Shown piece by piece: positions 34,298 through 45,399 of a DNA stretch of 64,000 bases (positions are counted from its first letter, which is position 1; each line of letters opens with the position of its first letter). Under the pieces are notes generated by a model that had not been told where the DNA came from, searched no databases, and saw nothing but the letters and a program-made list of their open reading frames with translations. The position numbers and the translations under genes were made by a program. Source of the stretch: Agelas oroides (Eukaryota; Porifera; Demospongiae; Agelasida; Agelasidae); contig OX422196.1 in NCBI GenBank assembly GCA_949130485.1, forward strand, positions 5,459,314 to 5,523,313. The letters run 5' to 3'.

Positions 34298-36493
34298 CTT
34301 GTAAATGTATCAGTAGTTCTTCAGCATTGTGAAGGTGTCCATGTCTTAACAAAAATTCAAGAAGACCCTCATTAGTAGCATTGTTTACATTCACTCTCTT
34401 CCAGCACAGAAGGGCCATATACTTCTGTTCCTCTTCATTTCCAGTCTCTTCTAACTCCTTCTCACTGATCCCAAGATATGAAGCCAAGTCTTTCCAGCTT
34501 CGCATCTTCCTTGAAAATATCTTTAGGAAATCATTTGAACAAATTTCTTGGAGCTTGCCTGCGGGAGTGCTTGTGATGAGATCATTCAAATGACGGACAG
34601 CTTCTCCACTTGTCTGTTTCATTTCTTCTTCAGGAATGAAGTGTTCCAGTCCAAGGACCTTGACTCTCCTCCTGGTGTCTTCTCCGACAGTTGCTACAGT
34701 CTGTACACTGTATAGCTTCTGAATGTTGTCTGCAACTGTGTCATAGTCAACCTCTAACCTTTGGACACCTCTTCCAGCTAAGATTTCCAAGTCTTCCTCA
34801 CAGAGTTCCCCAAATATTCCACTGATAGATTTCGGAATGAGGAATGTGAACTGGTGAGTGGTGAATCCTCCTTCCCAGTGGGCATAAATGATGAAGTCTT
34901 GATCAATTCCTGTGGCCTTCTCCACTGCTTCTCTCACTACTTGTATGTCACCCAGTGTCCATTCAATCGCACTACCACCACCACGGGTCACTCGCAGCTT
35001 TTGAAATTCTTTAAATTCTGAGATTTCTTCCTCGGACAGAGGGTCTGGGAGAGTGGAGAGTTTAGTATGAGAGGGAAACCTACTTTTGTACAACTGAAAT
35101 ATAGATGTCATCTCAATGTCAAAAGCATCAGCAACCTTCCAAAGAACACCCCAGTTAAGGAAGTTTAGGACTTGGGGCTGCAAAATGGTGAATATTTGTG
35201 GGACAGACTCTGCATTTTTCAGGATCCTGGGATCAATGTACCGAGCTTCTGGATATAAAACATGGGTGAAACTTTGCAAGAATTTTTTCAGCTGGATAAC
35301 TTCTACTGTTTTTTTCCCTACTTCAGAAATGAGTTGCTGAAATTCTGAGTTGTAATGGGCTGTTTTGGGGGAGTCATGAGTTAAGGGGACTCGCTTCATT
35401 CCAGCAGTAGTGTAGGTGGATTTATCAGTTTTAGCATCTGGCTGTGGTATATCAGTCTTGGACTCTGCCAGTGATGTACTAGTCTTGGACTCTGCCAGTG
35501 ATATACTGGTCTTGGACACTGCCAGCGATGTACCAGTTTTGGACACTGCCAGTGATGTACCAGTTTTGGACACTGCCAGTGATGTACCAGTTTTGGACTC
35601 TGCCAGCGATGTATCAGTCTTGGACTCTGCCAGCGATGTACCAGTCTTGGTCTCTAGCTGTGATATATCAGTCTTGGACTGGGCCTGCAATGAATCAGCC
35701 TTGGTCTCTGTCTGCAATGTGTCAGTTGTAGTCTCTGGCTGTGATATATCAGTCTTGGACTCTGCTTGCAAAGATTGCAGGTCTATGACTACATCGGCAT
35801 TCACTTCAACTCCGAGGATGCCATGATCAGCTAGGTCCCTTTGATTGTCTGCACTGAGACTACTGAAGCAACTGACCACAGTTTCTGGGATGAGAAAAGT
35901 AAATAAGACACACCCTGACATCTGATTGGAGTAGACAATCATACTCTCATCAACTCGTGTGTTTCTACTGATGGTTTGTTGCACCCTTTTGACATCCTCC
36001 ATAGTGGTTGTGTGAACATCCCCTTCAGACTTGACTTTCACCTTCTTGGTTCCACTAAATGCATCTATCTCTTCATCTGATAATGGGTCACACATCCGTT
36101 TGAGTGGTTTCTTTTGAGGAAAGTTATCTTCATACTGTTTCAGGAGTGTTTTTGATTGCTCATTTCCAAACATATTGACAATTATCCTCAAGAGATCAGT
36201 GTGCATGTAGTGGATGTAACATGGAAAGAGTGCCTCAATGATCTCTCTTGGAGTTCTACAGTGCTCATAGAGCTTACTGTCAATATATCGTTGACGGGTG
36301 TGAGGATGGCACAAGAATTTCAAAAAGTCTTTTAGACTCTCCACATCAGCTGATTCATTGAGCAGTTTAACTACCTTGGTAAGCATGATGGAAAATTGCA
36401 TAGGTAAATCCAATTCTTCATAGCTGATGGATTTCTCAGATTCTGCAGTTTTAAATGTAGGATTGGTCGATTTCCCAGATTCTGCAGTTTTAA
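34298..36493 (-). CDS. NLR gene: duplicated-domain plus death-domain exon
   Basis: A 2196-base exon, phase 1 on both sides (acceptor CCCTACAG, donor GTCAGT), encoding about 732 residues. It contains, in order: a domain of roughly 190 residues (from LNESADVESLKDFLKFL to the PETVVSCF region); a low-complexity stretch of a 9-residue repeat (SKTGTSLAV type); a second copy of the first domain (from VEVIQLKKFLQSF; shared features are a YID motif, a PLSDEEI/PLSEEEI motif and FTFLIP); and near the C-terminus a death-domain-like six-helix segment (WKDLASYLGISEKELE, then NEGLLEFLLRHGHLHNAEEL). I do not recognise the duplicated domain by name. Death domains pass signals by binding other death domains, so this N-terminal part is probably the signalling arm. 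Confidence 0.85.
35445..35770 (-). repeat. 27-bp coding repeat (9-residue SKT-type)
   Basis: The period is exactly 27 bases in the central copies (CACTGCCAGTGATGTACCAG read on the plus strand), encoding SLAVSKTGT and variants. The outer copies are diverged (SQPETTTDT, SQLETKTGT), so the array grew from its centre. Confidence 0.88.
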
Positions 36494-36640
36494 CTGTAGG
36501 GAAAAACAAAAGTGAATCATATTTCAAACAAAGGAAACCTACTTTACAACAGTAACTTGCTGACATTTTAATTTGATGCACATATACTCATTCAGAAAAT
36601 GTCTACAGCATCTTGATGATATAAATGGTATGTAAATTAC

Positions 36641-36934
36641 CTGTATGTCTCTTTGCTATGGTCTCTGCTAAAGCAGTATTATTCCCTCCAGCTGGATCAT
36701 CCACAGCCTCCACCAGCATTCTCCAGGTGGGATGACCACATCTCTCATAGTTGTAAGACTTCTGGAGCCACTTGGTCAGCACCATTCGAAGACAGCGCTT
36801 GCAATCATCACCTTTAGTTTCTTTGCGGATAGTTTCTTCATGTAATATTGGCAAGTTGAGAGCACAGCAAATGTCTGACCATCTGGGAGCTAAGTTGAGC
36901 ACTTCTTTATACACTTCAAATAGGTTATCGTCAG
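36641..36934 (-). CDS. NLR gene: N-terminal death-domain exon
   Basis: A 294-base exon, phase 1 in and out, between TTTTTCCAG and GTAATT. The encoded 97 residues look like a death-domain fold: LAPRWSDICCALNLP, then MVLTKWLQKSYNYERCGHPT and WRMLVEAV. With the second death domain of the next exon this gives a two-death-domain NLR. No start codon lies in the exon, so at least one further 5' exon is needed; I could not find it. The hAT element 370 bases upstream may lie in that intron. Confidence 0.8.
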
Positions 36935-36939
36935 CTGGA

Positions 36940-37303
36940 AAAAGTACAAATACCAAAACCTTTCAACAAAACACAAAACATTGGACAAACATTGGTAGGG
37001 AGAGCAATTCCAGGTCTAAAAACATATCACAGCTTCAGCAGCATGCATATCATAGGTTGGTAGATACTACACATCTAATCGTCCAGTTTATCATGGCGTA
37101 TCATGGCGTACGGTAGTACGCCATATGTAGGGATGACCCCGAAAAAAAATGGCGGCCACATTCAAAGTGCACAAATGACACACTCGAAATGTCTGCGTTA
37201 GATAAGTCAATGGCCTCCATGAGCCATATCAGACATTATCGAGTGCTTCCATGGGCAACAGGATCGTTAAATTCGCTGGAAAGCATCGCTAAGTATACCT
37301 GAC
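36940..37303. other. Gap between NLR exon and hAT element
   Basis: No exon found. Short inverted copies of GTACGCCAT/ATGGCGTAC (about 37091-37122) form a small hairpin. GTAGGGATGA near 37127 is shared with the 131-bp inverted-repeat family. Confidence 0.4.
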
Positions 37304-37491
37304 CAGGGCCGTAGGAGCAGGTCCGGCAGGTCCGGCGGCCGCCGGACCAATCTCAGCGCCCCAAACCTTCGTGTAGCACAAAACGTGGGTGTGGCTGAAG
37401 CGCTGCAGCACTGCTGCAATGTCTTCAGCCACACCCACATGCATGTTTACAACTCTACGTGTAGCAGCCGCGACGTCCATACGCGCGCAAC

Positions 37492-39645
37492 ATGGCCGAG
37501 TCACAGTTTCAACCGACTAAAGCGTTTAACTTTCCAAAGCGACAGTTTGGTACAAAGGGCGAGGAGAGGAGTTTCCGGGCTGAATGGTGTGACACGTTCA
37601 GCTGGCTGCACTATGATGTTAAAACAGACGCGGCATTTTGTTACCTTTGCATGCGCTGTGAGGCTGAGAAAAAGTTCTTAGCGAGTACCAAGCGGGAGCC
37701 AGCGTTTATCTCCAAAGGTTTTACATACTGGAAAGAGGGCCCTAAAGCGTTCAAGAAACATCAAGGAAGTGATTGTCACCGTGAGGCTGTAGACGCTCTG
37801 ATCGTTCTCCCTCGGTGCACGAAGGATGTTGGTGAGCTGCAGAGTTGAGAACATGAAGTAGAGAAGGCACGAAATTCTGAAATGCTGTTGCTGGTGCTAC
37901 AAAGCATACGATTTCTTGCAAGGCAAGGCTTACCCCTGAGAGGAGATGGCAATGAGTCTGATGGTAATTTCAATCAGCTGCTTCGTTTGAGAGGTGTTGA
38001 TCACGAAGGAATTGACTCATGGTTGAGCAAGAAGACAAACAAGTACACCTCACCTGAAATCCAAAACGAGTGCTTGCAGCTGATGGCACTACACATTCTT
38101 CGTCAAATAAGTCACAAAATTGCTGGTAGCCACTGTTTCAGCATCCTGGCAGATGAATGTACTGACTGTTCGAACAAAGAGCAGTTCACCATCAACATCC
38201 GTTGGGTTGATCCACATCTGACTGAGCACGAGGATTTCATTGGCCTCTATCAGGTGAACATGATTGATGCCGAGAGCTTGGTGTCTTCCATCAAAGATGT
38301 GCTGTTGCGTATGAATGCAAAAGTCGCTGATTGTCGTGGCCAGTGTTATGACGGGGCATCAAATATGAGTGGTGCAAGGAAAGGGGTTGCTGCAACCATC
38401 ACACAGGAAGAAAGCCGAGCTCTTTACACCCATTGCTATGCACATGCCCTGAACCTTGCTGTAGCTGACACTGTAAAACAGTCGAAAATCTGCAGGGATG
38501 CATTAGACACAGCATTTGAGATAACTAGGCTGATCAAGTTTTCTCCAAAGAGAAATGCAGCATTTGACAGAATCAAATCAAGCAGCGAAGATGATGCCTG
38601 TCTCAGTCCCATTGGAATTCGCACCTTTTGCCATACACGGTGGACAGTCCGAGGGGATGCCATTGAGAGTATTCTGGTCAACTACAGCACCCTTAATGCT
38701 CTTTGGGAAGAGTGCTTGGAGTCACAAACTCGACTTGATCCTGATGTCAAAGCCAGAATCATTGGAGTGCAGTCACAGATGTCAACCTTCAACCTCTTTT
38801 TTGGCTTGAAGTTGTGCGAGCGAATTTTGAAGATTACTGACAACCTGAGCAGAACCCTGCAGAAAACCTCCCTGTCTGCCGCTGATGCACAGCACATTGC
38901 CTCACTGACTGTCACTACTTTGCACAAGATGAGAACAAATGTGGCGTTCCAGGCCTTTTTTGACCTGGTTGAGTTGCTTCGCACTTCAGCTGGTGTGGAG
39001 CAACCTTCCCTACCTCGAAAGAGGAAAGTGCCCAGACGTATTGATGATGGTAATGGTGGTGCCTATTTCAGTGAGACAGTTGAAGACCACTATCGCCTGC
39101 AGTACTTTGAAGCGTTAGACCTGGCAGTGGTGTCTATCAGGGACAGGTTTGATCAGCCAGGTTACGCAGTGTACTGCAAGCTTGAGGAGCTGTTACTCAA
39201 GGGAGCAGCTGGTAGCGACTTCAGTGAGCAGCTGAGGGAAGTGTCAAGAATTTATCATGAGATTGATGGCAGTCAACTGAAGGTGCAGCTGTCCAATTTG
39301 GCCACCTACTTCCAAAAGAGTGGTATTGAGGTTTCATTGCAAGAGTGCCTCAATTACCTGCGAAGCCTCTCTCCAGCTGCAAAGACATTTTATAGTGAAG
39401 TATGCACCTTGGCTCGCATAATCCTTGTAATGCCAGCTAGCAATGCTGTCAGTGAAAGGTCCTTCTCTGTTATGCGGCGAATTAAGAGCTACTTAAGAAA
39501 CACAATGGGTCAAGCTCGACTTAACCATCTAATGGTTCTCAACATCTACAAGGAACAACTTGATAAGTTGGATTTGATGGCCATTGCCAATGAGTTTGTA
39601 AGTGGCAATGAGCACCGCCTGAGGTTTTTTGGCAAGTTTACCTGA
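37492..39645 (+). pseudogene. hAT transposase (ZMYM1-like, DUF4371 kind) with one in-frame stop
   Basis: The N-terminal part from 37492 has a TTF-type zinc-finger-like region (WCDTFSWLHYD..., FCYLCMRC, then GSDCHREA). A TGA at 37846-37848 interrupts the frame. The same frame resumes and runs to 39645, with SILADECTDCSNKEQ (hAT catalytic region), CHTRWTVRGDA and a C-terminal hAT dimerisation signature (SNAVSERSFSVMRRIKSYLR). The single stop is the only break seen, so the copy is young or the stop is read through. An ATG at 37882 would give a 587-residue protein lacking the zinc finger. Transposases of this kind cut and paste elements with 8-bp duplications (family knowledge). Confidence 0.88.
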
Positions 39646-39959
39646 TACAAACTTTAACATGAATGCTAACATTGGGATTCATTGCCTCATTATCAAACAG
39701 CACAACATTTATTATTATTCAAAACACTGAAGAGCTTTTCTATTATCTGTGTGGTTCCGTTTTGCTGTGTATTATGCTATACTGCTGAAACTACATTAGT
39801 TTTTACAACAATTTCAATTGCATTATATACTATGAGAGTGAAGTGGAGTCATTGAATGTGCAAATGTTAAGGTTTCGAGCACATTTCTATGTTTAGCAGC
39901 AGATTGGGCAACTCTTGCTCTTTCACCCCAAAATTGCACCAGAAGTGATCTTAGAATGT

Positions 39960-40015
39960 CTGAAATCCAAAATTTTCCTGGGGGGGCATGCCCCCAGACC
40001 CCCCTAGTGGAAACA
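39960..40015 (+). repeat. C/G-rich right-end motif of the hAT family
   Basis: CCTGGGGGGGCATGCCCCCA followed by GACCCCCCTAGTGG. Similar scraps at 16445, 21495 and 44800 show that hAT fragments are scattered through the window. Confidence 0.6.
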
Positions 40016-40478
40016 CATTATTGCCTGACCAAACAAAAATTGCTTGGTACGGCCCTGCTGACATCAAGTCGCTAAAAAAGGCAAATCGTCTATCTTCTGA
40101 CTTCTTCTTTTGCTCACCACGATAGCACGACAACGGCTGAAGCTATTACAACGATTCAAACGCGAAAGATCAGCATAAATTACTGGGTATTGTACCCACC
40201 ACTCATCGTTCTCAAAGAAAGAAGTCGAATTAATCGGCGATTCTCAGGTAACCCCACGCTTATGCTTGCTGCTATACGCCATTTTGTTAGAATAGAATAT
40301 TCATAGCGATTACGTCAACAGAAGTTCAACAGCTACAGCACGTGAAGTTGGCATGCAGCTGCGGTTATTCTACTTCCGTAGAGAACTTGACGATCGATTG
40401 ATTCCCAAACGATTGCATATGTTGCTACTTTCATACAGCAGTTGACGTACTTGTGCTGGATTTGACAAGGAACGCAGT

Positions 40479-41159
40479 ATGCGTAACGTCCACAAGAAAC
40501 GGGCGCGGGATAAGCAGAACTATCTGCGAAACAAAGAAAGCAAAAGGCAAGCGTCCCGTAACAAGTACTGGAAGAACCCGGAAAAACAAAGGGCATCTTC
40601 CCGGGCGTACTCTCTTACTAGTTATTGGAAGAACCCTGAAAAGAAAAGGGCATCTTCCTATACTAGTCTCGCAAGCCAGACCCAACCAACCAACCCCAGC
40701 GCGGATCGCTTTCAGTATCACACACGGGGAAGGAAGGGTCTAGTGACTTTCGGTAGGTTTCCGTGTGCTACGTCGCGATTAGCGCGTAGACAATCTGATT
40801 GGCTACGGTCACATAACTTTGAGCTAATCTCGACGTGTGAAACCGCTGAATCGGAAGAGCGTAGTGGCAAAGTTCGTTACCCACGCTAGCGCTCATAGCA
40901 CCTACTTAATTAATGGCTTTATCGAATATTAACCTCGTGATTTTCTGCGTTTAATGCATTCCACTTGCACACGGAAACCTACCGAGAGTCACCAGACCCT
41001 TCCTTCCCCGTGCGTGATACTGAAAGCGATCCGCGCTGGGGTTGGTTGGGTCTGGCTTGCGAGACTACTTCCCATACCCGTTATTGGGAGGACCCCGAGA
41101 CCAAGAGGGCGTCCTCCCATACCCGTTATTGGGAGGACCCCGAGACCACAGTGCCTTAG
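40479..41159 (+). pseudogene. Basic repeat-protein ORF split by a MITE
   Basis: From ATG at 40479 the frame encodes a basic head (MRNVHKKRARDKQNYLRNKE) and then 14-residue repeats of the form YWKNPEKKRASS. At 40664 a 404-bp MITE interrupts. Beyond it (41078-41159) two more repeats continue in the same frame (RYWEDPETKRASS) to a stop. The inserted length including its duplication is 414 bases, a multiple of three, but stops inside the MITE end the frame at 40889. Similar NPEK-type repeats occur in sponge and transposon-linked proteins (recollection, not searched). The function is unknown. Confidence 0.55.
40664..41067. mobile_element. MULE-like MITE with about 80-bp inverted ends
   Basis: Left TAGTCTCGCAAGCCAGACCC... 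and right ...GGGTCTGGCTTGCGAGACTA are inverted matches that extend about 80 bp. Flanking direct repeats CTTCCTATAC (40654-40663) and CTTCCCATAC (41068-41077) differ at one base. Long ends and a 9-10 bp duplication suggest the Mutator-like group (inference). Confidence 0.82.
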
Positions 41160-41346
41160 AACAACCACTCACACACACATGCACATACCCAATTAGACAA
41201 CAGTTACACCCATGATTCCATTGTCAAGTGGATAAGTGCAAACAGCTAACATCCTCCAGAAATCCATCAACATCAACAATAAACTACATAACAAGTCATT
41301 TCACTTGGGGTGTGGTTACACAACAACAAAAAAAAAAAAAACAGAA

Positions 41347-42025
41347 ACAAGTCACAAAAAAGTTTGCCAAACGCAAACAAGCACATGTAGGGATGAAATC
41401 CTCAAAAACCAACCAAACAAGATGGGAACGACACCACAATACTTTTACACCATCCCTACATCTTGTGCCATTTTGCCACCTGTACACAACACAAAACCCT
41501 CTACATTTGTAATTATTAGCCCACACCAACCACAAACAAACATAGTACTTCACTCCATTCAACTATCTCACAAAATAACCCATCCTTCACAAAGCATTAC
41601 AAAATTACCACTACTCACTTCACAGCCACCTGTATACAAGACAACCCATATCTATCATGCTAAACAGGCATAAAACTTAACATAATGCACATTCCAACAT
41701 ACCACACACACTCACCACTCCTCACTCACTCCACACCTTCTACACACAACTTGGACCATACCTGCTACACTCAGTAGCAACCACCAACAACACAACATAC
41801 TCACTATGCACAACACACCCACGCCACACCCTTCCATCTACAAGACAACCCTCTTCTACACACAACTAAAAAACAAATACAAACACACAGTTTTGGCAAA
41901 ATGGCACAAGATGTAGGGATGGTGTAAAAGTATTGTGGTGTCGTTCCCGTCTTGTTTGGTTGGTTTTTGAGGATTTCATCCCTACATGTGCTTGTTTGCG
42001 TTTGGCAAACTTTTTTGTGACTTGT
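41347..42025. mobile_element. Foldback element: 131-bp inverted arms, 417-bp spacer
   Basis: The arms are 41347-41477 and 41895-42025 and differ at a single base that I can see (GATGGGA versus GACGGGA). Each arm is itself a hairpin: ATGTAGGGATG near one end and CATCCCTACAT near the other. The spacer is CA/AC-rich and has no credible gene. A diverged single arm lies at 2066-2175. Confidence 0.85.
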
Positions 42026-42569
42026 ATATCTAGCACCCACGCACCTCCCACTTTGCCACTTCACAAAACAAAGGCACTTAATACACACTCTATGGTACTA
42101 TTGCAGCATGTAATCCGCTCCAGGGTAAGCAAAAAAAGCTGCTGCATATGAAAATATTCAGTAAGGTGATCTTGTGTATCTGAAAATGTTTCCCATTCTA
42201 CCAGCGAACAAGGGGGAATGCGACCATGATGATGAAATGTGACTACAACAAGAAGATGGAGATGTTTCAGACAGGCACCTAAGATCGATGAGCCTCAAGT
42301 CCCATTCAGACCTATGGTCTCATGCATAGGGTTACCATTACATCAGCTCTCCAAGCACATCACATTCCTCAATGTCTTGTCCTTCTGAAACCTCCCACAA
42401 ATGATAGAATTGCCTCACTTACAGAATGTTGGTGAAGAGAGAGGAGACATCAAAGCTCACTAAAATCTCATCACTCTCTCCATGCACATCTTTCATCATC
42501 TCTGTAAAATGCCTGGAGTTTCTGACATGGGAACCAATCTGTCCTGCTAGGGGGGAATGAGGGACAGGA

Positions 42570-43560
42570 CCTCTAACTTCCTAGAACAAATTGCAGAGCT
42601 GTTGTAGATTTGCCTGAGGTCCACCTACTTCAGCAACAGGGAAAATATCTACAAGCAGAAGGAAGATGCAACATTGGCCTCCCCGTTCTCTGCTGTGGTG
42701 GCCAACCTCTTAGAGGAGCTGTCACTTGAGACAACACCAACCAGACCCCAGGTTGTGGTAGAGGTATGTTGATGACACCTTTTGTATCCTCAGAAAGGGC
42801 TCCTTTGCCATCACAAAGGGGTCAGGCTGACCATCAAGTTCACTACGGAGCAGGGAAAAAATGGGACATTCCCTTACATAGACACTCTACTCAGGAGAAG
42901 AGAGGATGACAGCTTGGACACATCTGTCAATGGAAGCCCATGCACACGGACTGACATCTCCACTTTGAGTCCAATCATCTGACCCATGTGAAGAGAGGTG
43001 TGGTGAGATGTCTACACAACAGAGCCAGAGAGATCATCAGCATACAGGACAACCTTCAGAAGGAAATAGACCACCTTGTTAGAGTTCTTGAGCAAAACAG
43101 TTTTTGAGAAAAACACGGGTGGTGATACTCTACGTGACCGGGAGAGTGAAAACATCAGAAAGTTTAACATCAGAGTAGTCCTTAAATCACAGACACTTCC
43201 TCAATGTAGACCAGGGTCAAGAATACACTACCTCTGGGTAAACAATCCGATGTGATATATTGTATCCCCTGCAGCTGTGGCAGGTCTACAATTGAAGAGA
43301 CTAGATGGAGACTGGAGACAAGGCTAAAGGAACACCAGGATGCCTGCAAGAAGGGGATGACAGAGAAGTCAGCTATAGTAGAGCACACATGGGAGAATCA
43401 CCACCCAATCCACTGGGAGGAGACAGTGGTGCTGGACCATGGCAGGGGACAGAAGCTGTTGGTAAAGAAGGTTCTGCACATCCAAATGACCCTGGGAGGA
43501 GCACTTCAACCAGGATGAAGGACTGGAAGCCCTGGATGCTGGATCACAGTGATTAAGCCT
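42570..43560 (+). pseudogene. Decayed Penelope-like retroelement (RT plus GIY-YIG)
   Basis: Frames shift several times, but the order is recognisable. RT-like pieces are SPFSAVVANLLEEL (about 42680-42725), then YVDDTFCILRKGS (about 42767) with the YVDD catalytic box. A linker-like GVVRCLHNRAREI follows (about 42999). A GIY-YIG-like endonuclease (43252-43518) has IYCIPCSCGRSTIEETRWRL and TRLKEHQDACKKG, and KSAIVEHTWENHHPI. The usual YIG is TIE here, so the nuclease motif is damaged. RT followed by GIY-YIG is typical of Penelope-like elements. The 5' part from about 42180 is too degenerate to read. Confidence 0.75.
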
Positions 43561-43564
43561 TGGC

Positions 43565-44027
43565 AAATCATGCTCGAAACTTCCTGTATTATGCTATGCC
43601 AGCAGATCCTGGAAACGCAATTACCCGGTATTACGTTCCTGTTATGCTCATGTTATTAAATAATTAACCTCTGTTCTCTGACCCAAAGCACGTGTTTGAC
43701 TATCAAATGGCATAGCGGAGGTGAACTTGTGGATAGCAAACTAGCTAGTGAAGCTGAAAATGCATTAAATGTACCTAGACCTAGACGTCTTGTGATCTGG
43801 GCCTTGGCGAATTATGCCAGCATAATTTTAAGCATAATGCAGTGTAGGTAGCATAGGAGTATGTTTGAGCATAATATAGTGCTTTCAACGAGCATAATAG
43901 TATACTTTTCCTGATATACTCTCCATTGGGATCTTTGGATGTCCAACAGCCGGCTCTCCTGCAAACAGTGATGAGGAGGTAGGGAGGGAGGAGCAATCTT
44001 CACTGACCTTTGACATCCAATTACATG
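43565..44027. other. Intergenic, nothing recognised
   Basis: Short open frames only. There is a repeated GCATAAT motif at 43820-43895 (AGCATAATA/AGCATAATGC) but no clear element. Confidence 0.4.
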
Positions 44028-44758
44028 TACCGTAGTGTCCCGCTAATACGCCCCCTTCGAAAATACGCCCCCCCCCCTCTTTTCCGCCAAAGTTCCTGCA
44101 CAGGGTAGTTTGACTCGTTATAACGCCCCCCGGTGAGCGTCTTCTGGAACATCAAAACTACACGTGCTTACTATACGTTGCAAGTGCGTTCAGTAAGACG
44201 ATAGTAGTCGGTGAATCTTTTGTAAGTTTTGTGGTTAGATGTTCCAAGTTTTAAGCTGCTAGTTTAGCAAACAGGTTTATCAGTCTGTCAAGGTGTTTTT
44301 GTTTCCCTCTGAAGATGTACACGCACGGAACCACGAGTCCTTTCCCATCAACTTCAGAACGTCTTCTGTCACCATTGACGATGCAAGTCATCTCGCTGCC
44401 ACTCTTGTGCAGGAAATACCAGCAGACTCTGGAAATTTCCCGTGGTACATGACCGACAGTGTTGCCGTTCTTGAGGACAGCTACAGCGAAGTCGTCGTGA
44501 ATGTTATTGACCTCGCGTTGAACTGGCAGCTCTTCTCCGATGTAGGGAGACCACGCACTGTGTTCCTATGTAAACTGTAAACATGAGCTTTGGAAGTGTC
44601 CTAATTGCGTACATAGCACTTGCGTAAAATCTTTTGGGGGGGGGGGGGGGGGGCTTATAGTCGAGACTAATTGCATCCTCGAATATAAGCCCCCCCCCCC
44701 ACTTTAGGCGGGATGTAGTGTACAAAATGGGGGGGCGTATTAGCGGGACACTACGGTA
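44028..44758. mobile_element. MITE with TACCGTAGTGTCCCGCTAAT ends and TA target
   Basis: Both termini read TACCGTAGTGTCCCGCTAAT going inward, followed by ACGCCCCC runs. A 95-codon open frame at 44293-44580 inside it (begins MFLFPSEDVHARNHES) has no recognised family and may be chance. Near the right end a run of at least 17 G faces a run of C 40 bases later. Confidence 0.78.
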
Positions 44759-44759
44759 T

Positions 44760-45395
44760 CTTTAGTAGTGCATGGCTATACATTGGCAGCGAAACCAGGG
44801 AGCAGTGGGGGCAGTTGCCCCCACAAAATTTAAAGCATGGGGGCAAAGCCCCCATGATCACCCACAGTCATGACAGTAGCATGGCAAGCCCCCTCTATTA
44901 CATGGCGCACTCAAAAATTGACACTGTTGCAGCTACATAGTGTAACCATTGTCCAGGCCAACTAGTCTTGAGTCTCGCAAAGATCCCAGCGCATGAGTGT
45001 CAAGTCTGGCGACATTGTGGCCCCACCCTACGCTCATTATGCCTATATAGTACACGTGATTTGCACATGGTAAGCAAACTATCATGTGACATATGAAGAG
45101 CAAATGTTTTGTCATACTTTTCGAAAAGAATAGAGCTAGAATGCACAAAAACAAAAAACAAAGAAGAACTCAATTCTGATAGTCATTTAGAAGTGACCAG
45201 AGGGATAGTGGGTTGCTGACCTGCTTGGAGAGTCAGTCCAGCACTACTACCAACATTACTGATTCACAGTAAGTGAATTTGTACTGATTGCAAATGCCCA
45301 TGCTTACTTCGATATATTTGTTTATTCTTGCTCAGAGCATCTTGCCTCACGCTGGAAATAAGATGTTATGAGGCGAAAATAGAGGAAAGTAAAAA
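44760..45395. other. Intergenic, nothing recognised
   Basis: A hairpin around 44800-44870 (GGGGGCAGTTGCCCCC, then CATGGGGGC...GCCCCCATG) is probably a hAT or SINE scrap. Otherwise no structure. Confidence 0.4.
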
Positions 45396-45399
45396 AAAA

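Larger units (their letters stand above)
37304..40057 (+). mobile_element. hAT transposon, 2.75 kb
   Basis: The left end is CAGGGCCGTAGGAGCAGG and the minus-strand right end CAGGGCCGTACCAAGCAATT, giving at least 10 bp of perfect terminal inverted repeat. Sub-terminal CCGGACC repeats and a GTGGGTGTGGCTGAAG hairpin (37386-37441) lie at the left. It contains one transposase frame on the plus strand. I could not find an exact 8-bp target duplication: the flanks are TACCTGAC and CTGACATC. Confidence 0.85.

Noticed and set aside
35416-35826. Plus-strand frame rich in VLDSASDV
   Set aside because: Antisense of the 27-bp coding repeat in the NLR exon, which is in a long open frame on the minus strand.
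37296-40065. 8-bp target duplication for the hAT element
   Set aside because: The immediate flanks TACCTGAC and CTGACATC share only a shifted CTGAC; this is not an acceptable duplication.
44293-44580. 95-codon frame inside a MITE as a real gene
   Set aside because: No family resemblance, no splice context and location wholly within a non-autonomous element.
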